DNA from: Streptomyces resistomycificus
GTDB lineage: Bacteria; Actinomycetota; Actinomycetes; Streptomycetales; Streptomycetaceae
Assembly: GCF_001514265.1 (NCBI RefSeq)
Contig: NZ_KQ948992.1
Coordinates: 612,696-676,695 of the forward strand
Direction of reading: 5' to 3'
Length of the DNA stretch: 64,000 bases
Shown: positions 8,214 through 16,776 of the stretch, piece by piece
How the letters are laid out: each line of letters starts with the position of its first letter
How positions within the stretch are numbered: the first letter of the stretch is position 1
The notes under the pieces: model-generated
What the model was told of the DNA's origin: nothing
What the model saw: the letters and a program-made list of their open reading frames with translations, nothing else
Database searches by the model: none
Position numbers and translations under genes: made by a program

Positions 8214-9116
8214 ATGAGCGGGGACGCGGAGACGGAGACGGGTGCGGCCGCCCGGGGCGCGGGCGCGCCGGGCGCGGCCGGGCCGGACAGCCCCGCCGCA
8301 CGGCTGCAGGCGCTGTTCGAGGGGCACCGGCTGACGCCGACCCAGCGGCGCATCGCGCACAGCATGGTGCGGCGGGCCGCCGACGTGCCGTTCCTGTCCA
8401 GCGTGGAACTGGCCGAGCTGGCGGGGGTCAGCCAGCCGTCGGTGACCCGTTTCGCGGTCGCCCTCGGCTTCGACGGCTACCCCGCCCTGCGCAGGCACCT
8501 GCGCGAGGTCGCGCCCACCGAGCAGTCGGCGTCCTCGGCCTCCTACAACGCGTACCAGCAGGCGGTGGAGGCCGAGATCGAGAACCTCCGGCACCTGGCG
8601 GAGGTGCTGGCCGACCCACGGCCCGTGCAGCGGGCGGGCCGGCTGCTCGCCGCCTCGCGTCCGCTGCCGGTGCTCGGGCTGCGGGCTGCGGCCTCCCAGG
8701 CCTACGGCTTCGCCTACTTCGCCGCCAAGGTCCATCCGGACGTACGGCTGCTCCACGAGGGCGGCACGATGATCCACGACCGGATCGACGCCGCCGTCCG
8801 CGCCGGCGCCACCACGCTGCTGTGCTTCGCGCTGCCCCGGCATCCGCGCGAGGTCGTGGACACGCTGGCGTACGCGAAGGAGGCGGGGCTGACCGTGGTC
8901 ACGGTCGCCGACTCCGCCTTCGCGCCGGTCGCCAAGGTCTCCGACCTCCTGCTGCCCGCCGCCGTCGGCACGGGCCTCGCCTTCGACACCGCCTGCGCCC
9001 CGATGCTGCTGGGCCGCGTGCTGCTGGAGGCGATGTGCGACGACCTGCCCGACGCGCAGGCGCGACTGGAGGACTTCGACGCGAAGGCGGCCGGCCGGGG
9101 GCTGTTCGTCGAATGA
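8214..9116 (+). CDS. MurR/RpiR-family transcriptional regulator (HTH + SIS domain)
   Basis: A 300-residue regulator. The N-terminal ~25 residues are low-complexity. An HTH_6 domain follows, with the recognition region LAELAGVSQPSVTRFAVALGF. A SIS sugar-phosphate-binding domain covers about residues 125-270 (VLGLRAAASQAYGFAYFAAKV and TTLLCFALPRHPREVVDTLAYAK). RpiR proteins usually sense phosphosugars. No sugar gene is adjacent, but the hut operon lies 5 kb downstream, and RpiR/HexR-like regulators do control amino-acid catabolism in some bacteria; a link here is speculation. The ATG at 8214 has GGAGGGGGAG upstream; the longer frame from 8157 is disfavoured. Confidence 0.88.
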   Translation: MSGDAETETGAAARGAGAPGAAGPDSPAARLQALFEGHRLTPTQRRIAHSMVRRAADVPFLSSVELAELAGVSQPSVTRFAVALGFDGYPALRRHLREVAPTEQSASSASYNAYQQAVEAEIENLRHLAEVLADPRPVQRAGRLLAASRPLPVLGLRAAASQAYGFAYFAAKVHPDVRLLHEGGTMIHDRIDAAVRAGATTLLCFALPRHPREVVDTLAYAKEAGLTVVTVADSAFAPVAKVSDLLLPAAVGTGLAFDTACAPMLLGRVLLEAMCDDLPDAQARLEDFDAKAAGRGLFVE

Positions 9117-9117
9117 G

Positions 9118-9152
9118 GGGCGGGCCGCTCCGGGTGGTGCGAGGGCCCGCCC
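9118..9152 (+). terminator. Hairpin after the RpiR gene
   Basis: A 9-bp perfect inverted repeat (GGGCGGGCC / GGCCCGCCC) with a 17-base loop, directly after the stop codon. Confidence 0.6.
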
Positions 9153-9260
9153 GGTGTGAAGGCTGGAGAAAACCGGCGCGCCGCTCTCAGACTTGTCTCA
9201 CGTTCGGTCGCTAGTCTGCGCGACCGGAATCGCATGCTGTGGGACGACGAGGAGGCGGAC

Positions 9261-9845
9261 GTGGCACGCGGAGGTCAGGGACTGGCTCGGGTGGCCGTCG
9301 TGGTGCGGGCCGGAGCCGCGCCGATGTGGTGGCTCGGGGTGTTCGCGGCGGGTGTCGGCGTACTGGTGCCGGGCGTCACGGGCCGGCGGATCGGGGTGTT
9401 GGCGGGGGCCGCCGGGTTCATCCTCGCGGCGGCCGTCGTGGCGTACTGGCGGCGCAAGCGGTACGTCGGCCTCGCCCGCTCGGCGGTCCGCGCCGGGAAG
9501 CACGACGTGCTCCAGGACCGTGCCGTGAGCGTGCGCAACTGGCGCCGCGGCCACCGCTGGTGGCTGCTGCTCGCCTTCGCCGCCGCGCTGGGCAGCGCGT
9601 TCGCCGTGCCCGCGGCCGGCGGCATGCTGCTCGCGGGCTGCGGTACGGGACTGCGGCTGAAGGCGGCCTGGCTGGGGCGGCTCGAGCGGGCCGAGAGCGC
9701 GCTGCTGTGGGTGCGCGTCGACTGGCTCGCCGCGAACGGCGGCCGTCCGGCCGGCAGGACGGTCAAGGCCTGCCGCAGCACGGGTATCGCGGCGGGCGAC
9801 GCGGCCCCGGGTGGAGCGCGCCGCCGCACCGCGGCTCTCGTCTAG
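9261..9845 (+). CDS. Small polytopic membrane protein, 194 aa
   Basis: Probably four hydrophobic helices: two near residues 15-60 (WWLGVFAAGVGVLVPG, IGVLAGAAGFILAAAVVAYW) and two near 95-130 (WWLLLAFAAALGSAF, GGMLLAGCGTGLRLKAAW). Basic loops separate them, and a basic arginine-rich C-terminus follows. No family recognised. The frame is open from 9156, but the GTG at 9261 has GAGGAGG six bases upstream and begins just before the first helix. It converges with the roadblock operon, whose last gene ends nine bases away. Confidence 0.65.
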   Translation: MARGGQGLARVAVVVRAGAAPMWWLGVFAAGVGVLVPGVTGRRIGVLAGAAGFILAAAVVAYWRRKRYVGLARSAVRAGKHDVLQDRAVSVRNWRRGHRWWLLLAFAAALGSAFAVPAAGGMLLAGCGTGLRLKAAWLGRLERAESALLWVRVDWLAANGGRPAGRTVKACRSTGIAAGDAAPGGARRRTAALV

Positions 9846-9853
9846 GGCCGGAC

Positions 9854-10228
9854 TCAGACCTCGAGGTCCTCCTCGATCCTCCTGAGCTGGTGGCGGGCCA
9901 TCGCGAGGTTGGAGCGCTTGGCGTCCAGCACCAGGTAGATGAACAGGCCGTTGCCGCCTCGGCCGCTGATCAGGCGGATCAGGTGGTACTGGTCGGAGAG
10001 GGTGATCAGGATGTCCTCGATCTGGCCCTTGAGCCCGAGGTGCTCCATGGTGCGCAGTTTGGCGCGGACCACGTCGGTGTTCCCGGCGGCGGCGACATTG
10101 AGGTCGAAGCTCTTGCTGCCGCCCAGGGTGCCCAGCGCCATCCCGCTGGTGTAGTCGACGAGCGCGACGCCGGTGGCGCCCTCGATGGAGGCGAGTGCTT
10201 CCTTCAGCGCGGTTTCGGTATTGGCCAT
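9854..10228 (-). CDS. Roadblock/LC7-domain protein (last gene of operon)
   Basis: A 124-residue single-domain roadblock/LC7 protein. It has the typical start KEALASIEGATGVALVDYTSGMALG, the middle DILITLSDQYHLIRLI and the terminal helix LAMARHQLRRIEEDLEV. Bacterial roadblock proteins dimerise and usually regulate small Ras-like (MglA or CvnD type) GTPases. In streptomycetes they are best known from conservons. Here no GTPase, DUF742 protein or sensor-kinase-like CvnA is adjacent. It is the fourth gene of a leftward unit, 20 bases after its neighbour. The ATG at 10228 has GAGGAAAG upstream. Confidence 0.85.
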   Translation of the reverse strand: MANTETALKEALASIEGATGVALVDYTSGMALGTLGGSKSFDLNVAAAGNTDVVRAKLRTMEHLGLKGQIEDILITLSDQYHLIRLISGRGGNGLFIYLVLDAKRSNLAMARHQLRRIEEDLEV

Positions 10229-10248
10229 GACTCTTTCCTCGGTTCCCT

Positions 10249-10767
10249 TCAACTTTCGGTGGTGGTGCGGGCCACTGCGGGCGCAGTGGGCGGGTCGGTG
10301 GCTTGGGCCGGGGCCCCGGCGGGCTTGGCGCGGGAGGCGCGGGTGGCCCTGGGGCGGGGGGCGGTCGGCTTCGCGGCGGGCTTCACCGGGGCCGCGGGTG
10401 CGGCGTCGACGAGCTCGCCGATCCGGGCGCCGGCCCGCCGGCCCTCCAGATGGAGCCGGCCCACGTTCACGCGGTCCTGGGCCAGCAGGGTCAGGACCGC
10501 GCCGCGGCCCGCCGCGTACGTCGCGACATAGCCGAACACCCCGCGTACGAGCAGTTCGCGGAAGTCGCCCTGTCCGGTCGCGTCGGCCAGCTGCGCGGCG
10601 AGGCCCCGGGCGGACGTGGTGAGCGCGGCCACGCTCTCCGGGTCGACGCCAGGGGTGTCCTGGGCGAGGACGAGACCGCGGGCGTCGGCCGCGAGGGCAC
10701 CGGTGAGCTGGGGTACGCGGGCTCTGAGACGGCGTAACTCCTCCAGGATGTCGGCCTCCGCTGCCAT
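10249..10767 (-). CDS. Roadblock/LC7-domain protein with Ala/Pro-rich basic tail
   Basis: The first ~115 residues form a roadblock-like domain (ILEELRRLRARVPQLTGA, ADARGLVLAQDTPGVDPES, VFGYVATYAAGRGAVLTLL). The remaining ~55 residues are an Ala/Pro/Lys/Arg-rich low-complexity tail (KPAAKPTAPRPRATRASRAK) that may bind acidic partners or DNA. The ATG at 10767 has GAGAGGAGAG upstream. It sits between the DUF4388-like gene and the small roadblock gene in the same leftward unit. Confidence 0.78.
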   Translation of the reverse strand: MAAEADILEELRRLRARVPQLTGALAADARGLVLAQDTPGVDPESVAALTTSARGLAAQLADATGQGDFRELLVRGVFGYVATYAAGRGAVLTLLAQDRVNVGRLHLEGRRAGARIGELVDAAPAAPVKPAAKPTAPRPRATRASRAKPAGAPAQATDPPTAPAVARTTTES

Positions 10768-10813
10768 CAGGTCTCTCCTCTCGGCGCGGGTCCGCTGCTG
10801 CTGCCGCTGCCGC

Positions 10814-11683
10814 TCAAAGGGCCTCCAGCGCATCCCTGAGCCTTTTCAGCAGCGTGATGTGGGGGTCGGTGACATCGGCCGGGATCCCTTCGTACGGGCC
10901 GGGTGCCTGTGGTGCGGGGGACGGTTCGGGGAGGGCCGGCGGGCGGGGCGAGACGACGCCGGCCGCCGCCAGCCGCCGTACGTCCACCAGCGTGTGGAAG
11001 GCCGGGCGGCCCAGGTCCCGCGCGATGTCGGTCGCCGTGCGTACCTCGTCCAGTTCGGCCAGGACCGCCCGCTGGCGGGCCGTGGGCTTCGGGGGCGCGG
11101 CGCGGTGCGCCCGGACCAGCGGGGCCTCGTCGGTCGCCGGGTCGGGCCAGATGCGGTGCAGCAGGTCCCGGCGGCGCAGCGTCTCGCGCTCCAGGGCGGC
11201 CACCGGCACAGGGCACTCGCATCCGGGGCCCGGCTTCGGTTCGCTCTCGCCGTCCGCCTCGGTGCCGTAGCGGAAGCGGCCGGGCGTGCTGCTGGGGGAG
11301 AGGGCGAAGTACGCGGCGTCGTACAGCGCGGTCAGCTGGCACACCTCCAGCGCGCCCCGGGTGAGGTGCCCGCCGTCGACCAGCAGGTGGCCTGCGCGGT
11401 GCCGGTCGCCGGTCTCGGTCAGCGCCTGTCGCCAGGTGTCGCCGTCGAGGGTGCCGCGCGCGGTGAGCAGGACGTCCAGGCCGGGGGCTGACGGGCTGTC
11501 GGCGTGCACCACCCGCCCCTCGGCGAGATGGAGCGTGCCGCGTTCGCGGATGAGGACGCCGGTGGCCCGCTCCGCGGCGAGCCGGGTCAGCATCGGCGAG
11601 ACGCCGCCCCAGCCCCGGTCCCGGGCCGCCGCCTTGTCCCGCACCGGCAGCCGGGGCGGCGGGGTGGTCTGCACGGCCGTCAT
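10814..11683 (-). CDS. DUF4388-like protein with C-terminal winged-helix-like region
   Basis: A 289-residue protein. Residues ~28-115 resemble a PATAN/DUF4388 module (MLTRLAAERATGVLIRERG, then LHLAEGRVVHADSPSAPG), a domain found with roadblock proteins and response regulators in signalling operons. Residues ~200-250 (RAVLAELDEVRTATDIARD, TLVDVRRLAAAGVVSPRP) look like a winged helix. Its ATG overlaps the upstream roadblock stop codon (ATGA), so the two are translationally coupled and probably work together. The domain assignments are by pattern and should be treated as likely, not certain. Confidence 0.65.
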   Translation of the reverse strand: MTAVQTTPPPRLPVRDKAAARDRGWGGVSPMLTRLAAERATGVLIRERGTLHLAEGRVVHADSPSAPGLDVLLTARGTLDGDTWRQALTETGDRHRAGHLLVDGGHLTRGALEVCQLTALYDAAYFALSPSSTPGRFRYGTEADGESEPKPGPGCECPVPVAALERETLRRRDLLHRIWPDPATDEAPLVRAHRAAPPKPTARQRAVLAELDEVRTATDIARDLGRPAFHTLVDVRRLAAAGVVSPRPPALPEPSPAPQAPGPYEGIPADVTDPHITLLKRLRDALEAL

Positions 11684-12087
11684 CCCAGCACCAGCCGACC
11701 GGCCATCTCGCCGAGCCGTATGCGGGCCAGCGCGAGGTTGCCCTCCGCGCGGGCCAGCCACAGGTGGAGGCACACACTGCTGTCGAAGGACGTCCGCACG
11801 AACCGCAGCACGTGATAGCTGTCCCGGTTGCTGATGATCAGGTCCTCGACGGGCGGGCCGGCCTCCTCGCCGGTGCCGTCCCCGGCGTCGCCGTCCGGGG
11901 CGAAGGCCTGCTGCTCGGCGGCGAGCCGGGCGAGCTCCGCGGCCTCCACCGCGGCCGTCTCCTGGTCGCCGCCCGGGGACTCCCCGACGACGCCCAGGGC
12001 CAGCCCGCTCGTCCAGTCGACCAGCGCGGCGCCCCGGGCACCGGGCAATCGCATGGCTTCCAGCAGGCACTCGTCGATTCCGGGCAC
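11680..12087 (-). CDS. Roadblock/LC7-domain protein (first gene of operon)
   Basis: A 135-residue roadblock protein: LEAMRLPGARGAALVDWTSG (the usual first strand-helix), an acidic insertion of ~30 residues, then DLIISNRDSYHVLRFV and the terminal helix NLALARIRLGEMAGRLVLG. The frame is open to 12183, but the GTG at 12087 has GGGAGGAAAG upstream and starts at the domain edge. It leads the four-gene leftward unit 12087-9854, which carries three different roadblock domains. Confidence 0.82.
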   Translation of the reverse strand: MPGIDECLLEAMRLPGARGAALVDWTSGLALGVVGESPGGDQETAAVEAAELARLAAEQQAFAPDGDAGDGTGEEAGPPVEDLIISNRDSYHVLRFVRTSFDSSVCLHLWLARAEGNLALARIRLGEMAGRLVLG

Positions 12088-12255
12088 CGTGGCTTTCCTC
12101 CCCCTGAGGTTCGGCTGAGTGACGCCGAAGCTACGCAACGTGTGCGTGAGGGGTGAGGGTTCTGGCATTTTCCGGTGGAACATGCGACGAGTGACTAAGG
12201 TGGGTCAACTGACCCCGTTTCCCCATCAGTTGATCAGCACTCCCACCGGCGTGCG

Positions 12256-13674
12256 TCAATGGCGCCCGGGTGCGCGGAGGACGGTGAGCGCGCCGGCGTG
12301 TGCCCCTCCCGACTCGGCCACGATGTCCTCCACGGTCTGCTGCTCGCGCACGGTCGCGAAGGCCGTGCCCCCGCGCCCGTCCGGCGCGAAGCCGTAAATC
12401 GCGGGCCGGGCGAGGGAGTTGTACGCGTAGTGGTGCGCGAAGTAGTAGGCCCCCGTGTCCAGCGCGGCCGCGTAGTCGCCCTGTTCGAGGAGCGGCAGCG
12501 GGCAGCCCTGGGCGAGCAGGTCGCCCGCGAAGCAGGCGGGCCCGGCCACGTCCTGCACCACCTCGGGGCCCTCCTTCGGCCGCCCCTTGCCGTCGTAGGC
12601 GGCGATCCTGAGCGGCCACGCCCCCGGCGCGTACACCGTCCGCGTCGCCACCTGCACGCCCGCGTGCGTCACCGCGACCGGCCGCCCGCCCGCGCTCTTG
12701 GCGTACTCGACCCGCGCCACCACCGTCCCGTGCTTCGCCAGCAGTGACCGTCCGAACTCGGTCACCAGCCCGTACCGTCCGTCGAACAGTCCCGGTACCG
12801 CCTTCTTCAGCGTCTGCGCGTAGTCCGCGTACGTCGGCGTCGTCACGTCCGAGGCGAAGTTCACCGGCAGCCCGCCACCGATGTCGATCGTGTCGATCTG
12901 CGGCCGCCCGATCCGACGGTTGATCTCCTCGGCGAGCGCGTACGTCGCCGCCACGCCCTGCGCCATCAGTGACAGCGGAACGCCCTGCGACCCGGTGTGC
13001 GCGTGCAGCCGGGACAGCCACGGGCGCTCGGCGTAGGCCCGCACCACCCACTCGCGCGCCCCCTCGTCCCGCAGTGCCACCCCGAACTTCGAGGTCGCCG
13101 TCGCGGTGGACAGCGCCTCGATGGACCCGGCCCCCACCTGCGGGTTCACCCGGATTCCGAGGGGAGAGCGACTGGGTGCCGACCGCATGAGCGCGTCGAT
13201 ACGGTCCAGCTCCTGCGGATTGTCGGCGTTCACGGCGATCCCCAGCGCCAGGGCCTCCCTGAGCTCGGCCGGCGTCTTGGCCGGGGAGTCCAGCACGGTC
13301 CGGTCCGGCGTCAGACCGGCCGCCCGTGCCAGCGCCAGCTCGCCCGGGCTCGCCACCTCGGCGCCGATGCCCTCCTCCCGCAGCAGCCCCAGCACCGGCA
13401 CCAGCGGGGTGGCCTTCACCGCGAAGGCGTGCAGGACGGGCGTGCCCGGCGCCGTGACCTCGTCGAAGGCCGCGCGCAGGGCCACGGCCGACTCCCGGAT
13501 GCCGGTGACGTCGAGAAGGCCGACGAGGGGGGAGCCCGGCCCGAGCAGCCCCCGCTCCACGGCCGCGCGAACCGCCTCGTCCCGGCGGGCGGCCCCGGCG
13601 GTCACGGCCCCGGCGGCGCCCTGCGCGCGTCGGTCGTCCCCGTGGCCCGCGACATCCCCCGTCGTGTACTCCAC
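12256..13674 (-). CDS. Fold-type III PLP decarboxylase (diaminopimelate/ornithine decarboxylase-like)
   Basis: A 472-residue alanine-racemase-fold PLP enzyme of the LysA/ODC group. The PLP lysine is in HAFAVKATPLVPVLG. Other landmarks are the His of LHAHTGSQG, the phosphate-binding glycine loop DIGGGLPVNF, the cross-subunit Cys region ACFAGDLLAQG and the C-terminal Tyr region DTGAYYFAHHYAYN. The substrate is unclear. Streptomycetes have a dedicated lysA elsewhere with argS/thrA-type neighbours, so this is probably a paralog with another amino-acid substrate. The GTG at 13674 is chosen for its GAGGGGGA site; ATG at 13704 or 13731 remains possible. Divergent from the hut operon, with only 145 bases between them. 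Confidence 0.8.
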   Translation of the reverse strand: MEYTTGDVAGHGDDRRAQGAAGAVTAGAARRDEAVRAAVERGLLGPGSPLVGLLDVTGIRESAVALRAAFDEVTAPGTPVLHAFAVKATPLVPVLGLLREEGIGAEVASPGELALARAAGLTPDRTVLDSPAKTPAELREALALGIAVNADNPQELDRIDALMRSAPSRSPLGIRVNPQVGAGSIEALSTATATSKFGVALRDEGAREWVVRAYAERPWLSRLHAHTGSQGVPLSLMAQGVAATYALAEEINRRIGRPQIDTIDIGGGLPVNFASDVTTPTYADYAQTLKKAVPGLFDGRYGLVTEFGRSLLAKHGTVVARVEYAKSAGGRPVAVTHAGVQVATRTVYAPGAWPLRIAAYDGKGRPKEGPEVVQDVAGPACFAGDLLAQGCPLPLLEQGDYAAALDTGAYYFAHHYAYNSLARPAIYGFAPDGRGGTAFATVREQQTVEDIVAESGGAHAGALTVLRAPGRH

Positions 13675-13747
13675 AGCGTCCCCCTCGTCTCGTCGTCCGC
13701 CCATGCGTCCAGCGAAACACCCATGCCCCACCCCCGCTGACGGACAC

Positions 13748-13781
13748 CTCTATTGACTAGCTCTATTCAGAAGGTCAGGAT
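13748..13781 (+). promoter_or_regulatory. Promoter of the hut operon with direct repeat
   Basis: TTGACT (13753-13758), a 17-base spacer and CAGGAT (13776-13781) form a good sigma-HrdB-type promoter about 40 bases before hutU. Two direct copies of CTCTATT (13748-13754 and 13761-13767) straddle the -35 element with a 13-base period. They could be part of an operator shared with the divergent decarboxylase. Confidence 0.55.
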
Positions 13782-13819
13782 GTGAATAACGGCAGCAACA
13801 GTCCGCAAGGAGGCAGACC

Positions 13820-15484
13820 ATGTCAGGACCCCGCCCCGTACGAGCGCCGCGCGGTACGGAACTGAGCGCCCTGGGATGGCAGCAGGAAGCCGCCCTGCGG
13901 ATGCTGCAGAACAACCTCGACCCCGAGGTCGCCGAGCACCCCGACAAGCTCGTCGTCTACGGCGGCACCGGCAAGGCCGCCCGCGACTGGCGCTCCTTCG
14001 ACGCCATGGTCCGCACGCTGCGCACCCTCAAGCAGGACGAGACGATGCTCGTCCAGTCCGGCCGCCCCGTCGGCGTCATGCAGACCCACGAGTGGGCCCC
14101 GCGCGTCCTCATCGCCAACTCCAACCTGGTCGGCGACTGGGCCAACTGGGAGGAGTTCCGCCGCCTGGAGGCCCTCGGCCTCACCATGTACGGCCAGATG
14201 ACCGCCGGCTCCTGGATCTACATCGGCACCCAGGGCATCCTCCAGGGCACCTACGAGACCTTCGCCGCCGTCGCCGCGAAGAAGTTCGGCGGCTCCCTCG
14301 CCGGGACCATCACCCTCACCGCCGGGCTCGGCGGCATGGGCGGTGCCCAGCCGCTCGCCGTCACCATGAACGACGGCGTCGCGATCTGCGTCGACTGCGA
14401 CCCGCGCGCCATCGAACGCCGTATCGAGCACCGCTATCTCGACGTGAAGGCCGACTCCCTGGAGCACGCCTTCCAGCTGGCCGTCGAGGCCCGTGACGCC
14501 CGCCGCCCGCTCTCCGTCGGCCTGCTCGGCAACGCCGCCGAGCTGCTCCCGCGGATGCTCGCCGAGGGCGCCCCCGTCGACATCGTCACCGACCAGACCT
14601 CCGCGCACGACCCGCTGGCCTACCTGCCGACGGGCATGGACTTCGAGGACATGGCGTCCGCGGCGGCCAAGGACCCGGCCGGCTTCACCACCCGCGCCCG
14701 TGAGTCGATGGCCCGCCACGTCGAGGCGATGGTCGGCTTCATGGACGCCGGCGCCGAGGTCTTCGACTACGGCAACTCGATCCGCGGCGAGGCCCAGCTC
14801 GCCGGGTACGACCGGGCGTTCGCCTTCCCCGGCTTCGTCCCCGCCTACATCCGCCCCCTCTTCTGCGAGGGCAAGGGCCCCTTCCGCTGGGCGGCGCTGT
14901 CCGGCGACCCGGCCGACATCGCGAAGACCGACAAGGCGATCCTCGACCTCTTCCCCGAGAACGAGTCCCTCGCCCGCTGGATCAAGCTGGCGGGGGAGCG
15001 GGTCCACTTCCAGGGCCTGCCCGCCCGGATCTGCTGGCTCGGCTACGGCGAGCGCGACAAGGCCGGCGAGCGGTTCAACGACATGGTCGCGAGCGGCGAG
15101 CTGGCGGCACCGCTGGCGATCGGCCGCGACCACCTGGACTGCGGGTCGGTGGCCTCGCCGTACCGCGAGACGGAGGCCATGCTCGACGGCTCGGACGCGA
15201 TCGCCGACTGGCCGCTGCTGAACGCCATGGTCAACGTGGCGTCGGGCGCCTCCTGGGTCTCCCTCCACCACGGCGGCGGCGTCGGCATGGGACGGTCGAT
15301 CCACGCCGGGCAGGTGACGGTGGCCGACGGCACCACACTGGCCGGCGAGAAGATCCGCCGCGTGCTGACGAACGACCCCGGCATGGGCGTCATCCGGCAC
15401 GTGGACGCGGGCTACGACATCGCGGAGTCGGTCGCCGCAGAGCGCGGCGTGCGGGTCCCCATGCGCGAGGGTGACCAGGCGTGA
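13820..15484 (+). CDS. hutU: Urocanate hydratase
   Basis: Converts urocanate to 4-imidazolone-5-propionate, the second step of histidine degradation, using tightly bound NAD+ as electrophile. It is 554 residues, the usual length. The family signatures are visible: YGGTGKAARDW near the N-terminus, MTAGSWIYIGTQGILQGTYE, the dinucleotide loop TAGLGGMGGAQPLA and the late SWVSLHHGGGVGMGRSIHAG. The ribosome site AGGAGG lies 6 bases before the ATG. It is the first gene of a four-gene rightward operon; the next gene starts in a GTGA overlap. Histidine ammonia-lyase (hutH) is not in this window, which agrees with its separate location in S. coelicolor (recall). Confidence 0.96.
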   Translation: MSGPRPVRAPRGTELSALGWQQEAALRMLQNNLDPEVAEHPDKLVVYGGTGKAARDWRSFDAMVRTLRTLKQDETMLVQSGRPVGVMQTHEWAPRVLIANSNLVGDWANWEEFRRLEALGLTMYGQMTAGSWIYIGTQGILQGTYETFAAVAAKKFGGSLAGTITLTAGLGGMGGAQPLAVTMNDGVAICVDCDPRAIERRIEHRYLDVKADSLEHAFQLAVEARDARRPLSVGLLGNAAELLPRMLAEGAPVDIVTDQTSAHDPLAYLPTGMDFEDMASAAAKDPAGFTTRARESMARHVEAMVGFMDAGAEVFDYGNSIRGEAQLAGYDRAFAFPGFVPAYIRPLFCEGKGPFRWAALSGDPADIAKTDKAILDLFPENESLARWIKLAGERVHFQGLPARICWLGYGERDKAGERFNDMVASGELAAPLAIGRDHLDCGSVASPYRETEAMLDGSDAIADWPLLNAMVNVASGASWVSLHHGGGVGMGRSIHAGQVTVADGTTLAGEKIRRVLTNDPGMGVIRHVDAGYDIAESVAAERGVRVPMREGDQA

Positions 15485-16776
15485 CGGTGAGCGAAGGCGG
15501 CCACGGCAACTCCGCGGCGGGAGCGCAGGTGTCCTCGCCGACCGCGGCCGGCAGCCTGCCCTCCTTCCAGGAGATGTGGCGCGAGCTGCGCCCCATCGGC
15601 CGGCATCCCGACTCCCACGGCTACCGCCGCTACGCCTGGACCGGGGCCGACGCCGAGTGCCGGGCCTGGTTCCGGGGGCAGGCCGAGGCGCGCGGGCTGG
15701 CCTACGAGCTCGACCGGAACGGCAACCAGTGGGCCTGGCTCGGGGATCCCGCCGCAGGGGACGCGGTGGTCACCGGGTCCCACCTCGACTCCGTGCCCGA
15801 CGGCGGGGCCTTCGACGGGCCCCTCGGTGTCGTGTCCTCCTTCGCCGCGCTCGACGAACTCCGGGCCCGGCAGGCGACGTTCACCAGGCCCCTCGCCATC
15901 GTCAACTTCGGCGACGAGGAGGGCGCCCGGTTCGGGCTCGCCTGTGTCGGCTCACGGCTCACCGCCGGGCAGCTCACCGCCGAGCAGGCACACCGGCTGA
16001 CCGACGGGGACGGGGTGACCCTGCCGCGTGCCATGGAGGCCGCCGGGTACGACCCCGACGCCATCGGGCCGGACCCGGAGCGGCTCGCCCGGATCGGAGC
16101 GTTCGTCGAGCTGCACGTCGAGCAGGGGCGTGCGCTCGACCTCGGCGGCGACCGCGTCGGCATCGCCAGCGCCATCTGGCCGCACGGACGGTGGCGGTTC
16201 GACTTCCGGGGCGAGGCCAACCACGCCGGCACCACCCGGCTGGGCGACCGGCGCGACCCCATGCTGTCCTACGCCGAGACGGTGCTCGCCGCCCGCCGCG
16301 AGGCCGAGCTCGCCGGTGCCGTGGCCACCTTCGGCAAGATCGTCGTCGAGCCGAACGGCGTCAACGCCATCCCCTCCCTGGTACGCGGCTGGCTCGACTC
16401 CCGCGCCGCCGACCAGGCGAGCCTCGACACGGTCGTCGGCGGCGTCGAGCAGGCCGCCCGCGAGTACGCCGAGGCCCACGGCGTCGACCTCGCCGTCGTC
16501 CGGGAGTCCTTCACCCCGGTCGTCGAGTTCGACCACGCCCTGCGCGACGAACTCGCCCGGATCCTGGGCCGGGACGCGGATCTCAAGGTCCCCGTCCTGG
16601 GCACCGGAGCCGGACACGACGCCGGAATCCTCTCCGGGACCATCCCGACCGCCATGCTGTTCGTGCGCAACCCCACCGGCGTCTCGCACTCCCCGGCCGA
16701 GTACGCGGCGGAGGACGACTGCGTGGCCGGGGTGAGCGCACTCGCCGACGTACTGGAAGGGCTGGCCTGCACGTGA
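15481..16776 (+). CDS. M20-family amidohydrolase (allantoate amidohydrolase-like), probable N-formylglutamate hydrolase
   Basis: A 431-residue zinc hydrolase of the allantoate amidohydrolase / N-carbamoyl-L-amino-acid hydrolase group. Metal ligands fall in the standard places: His in TGSHLDSVPDGG, Asp in FDGPLG, Glu-Glu in NFGDEEGARFG, His in ELHVEQG and the late His in GVSHSPAEYA. Substrate-gate residues lie in GEANHAGTTRLGDRRD. Automated pipelines would call it allantoate amidohydrolase. Its position, coupled by GTGA overlaps to hutU before it and hutF after it, argues that it removes the formyl group from N-formylglutamate, a step with no other candidate here. That role is inference. Confidence 0.85.
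   Translation: MTVSEGGHGNSAAGAQVSSPTAAGSLPSFQEMWRELRPIGRHPDSHGYRRYAWTGADAECRAWFRGQAEARGLAYELDRNGNQWAWLGDPAAGDAVVTGSHLDSVPDGGAFDGPLGVVSSFAALDELRARQATFTRPLAIVNFGDEEGARFGLACVGSRLTAGQLTAEQAHRLTDGDGVTLPRAMEAAGYDPDAIGPDPERLARIGAFVELHVEQGRALDLGGDRVGIASAIWPHGRWRFDFRGEANHAGTTRLGDRRDPMLSYAETVLAARREAELAGAVATFGKIVVEPNGVNAIPSLVRGWLDSRAADQASLDTVVGGVEQAAREYAEAHGVDLAVVRESFTPVVEFDHALRDELARILGRDADLKVPVLGTGAGHDAGILSGTIPTAMLFVRNPTGVSHSPAEYAAEDDCVAGVSALADVLEGLACT

Noticed and set aside
13823..15400. 525-codon antisense frame in hutU
   Set aside because: A shadow of urocanate hydratase; no ribosome site or recognisable domain.
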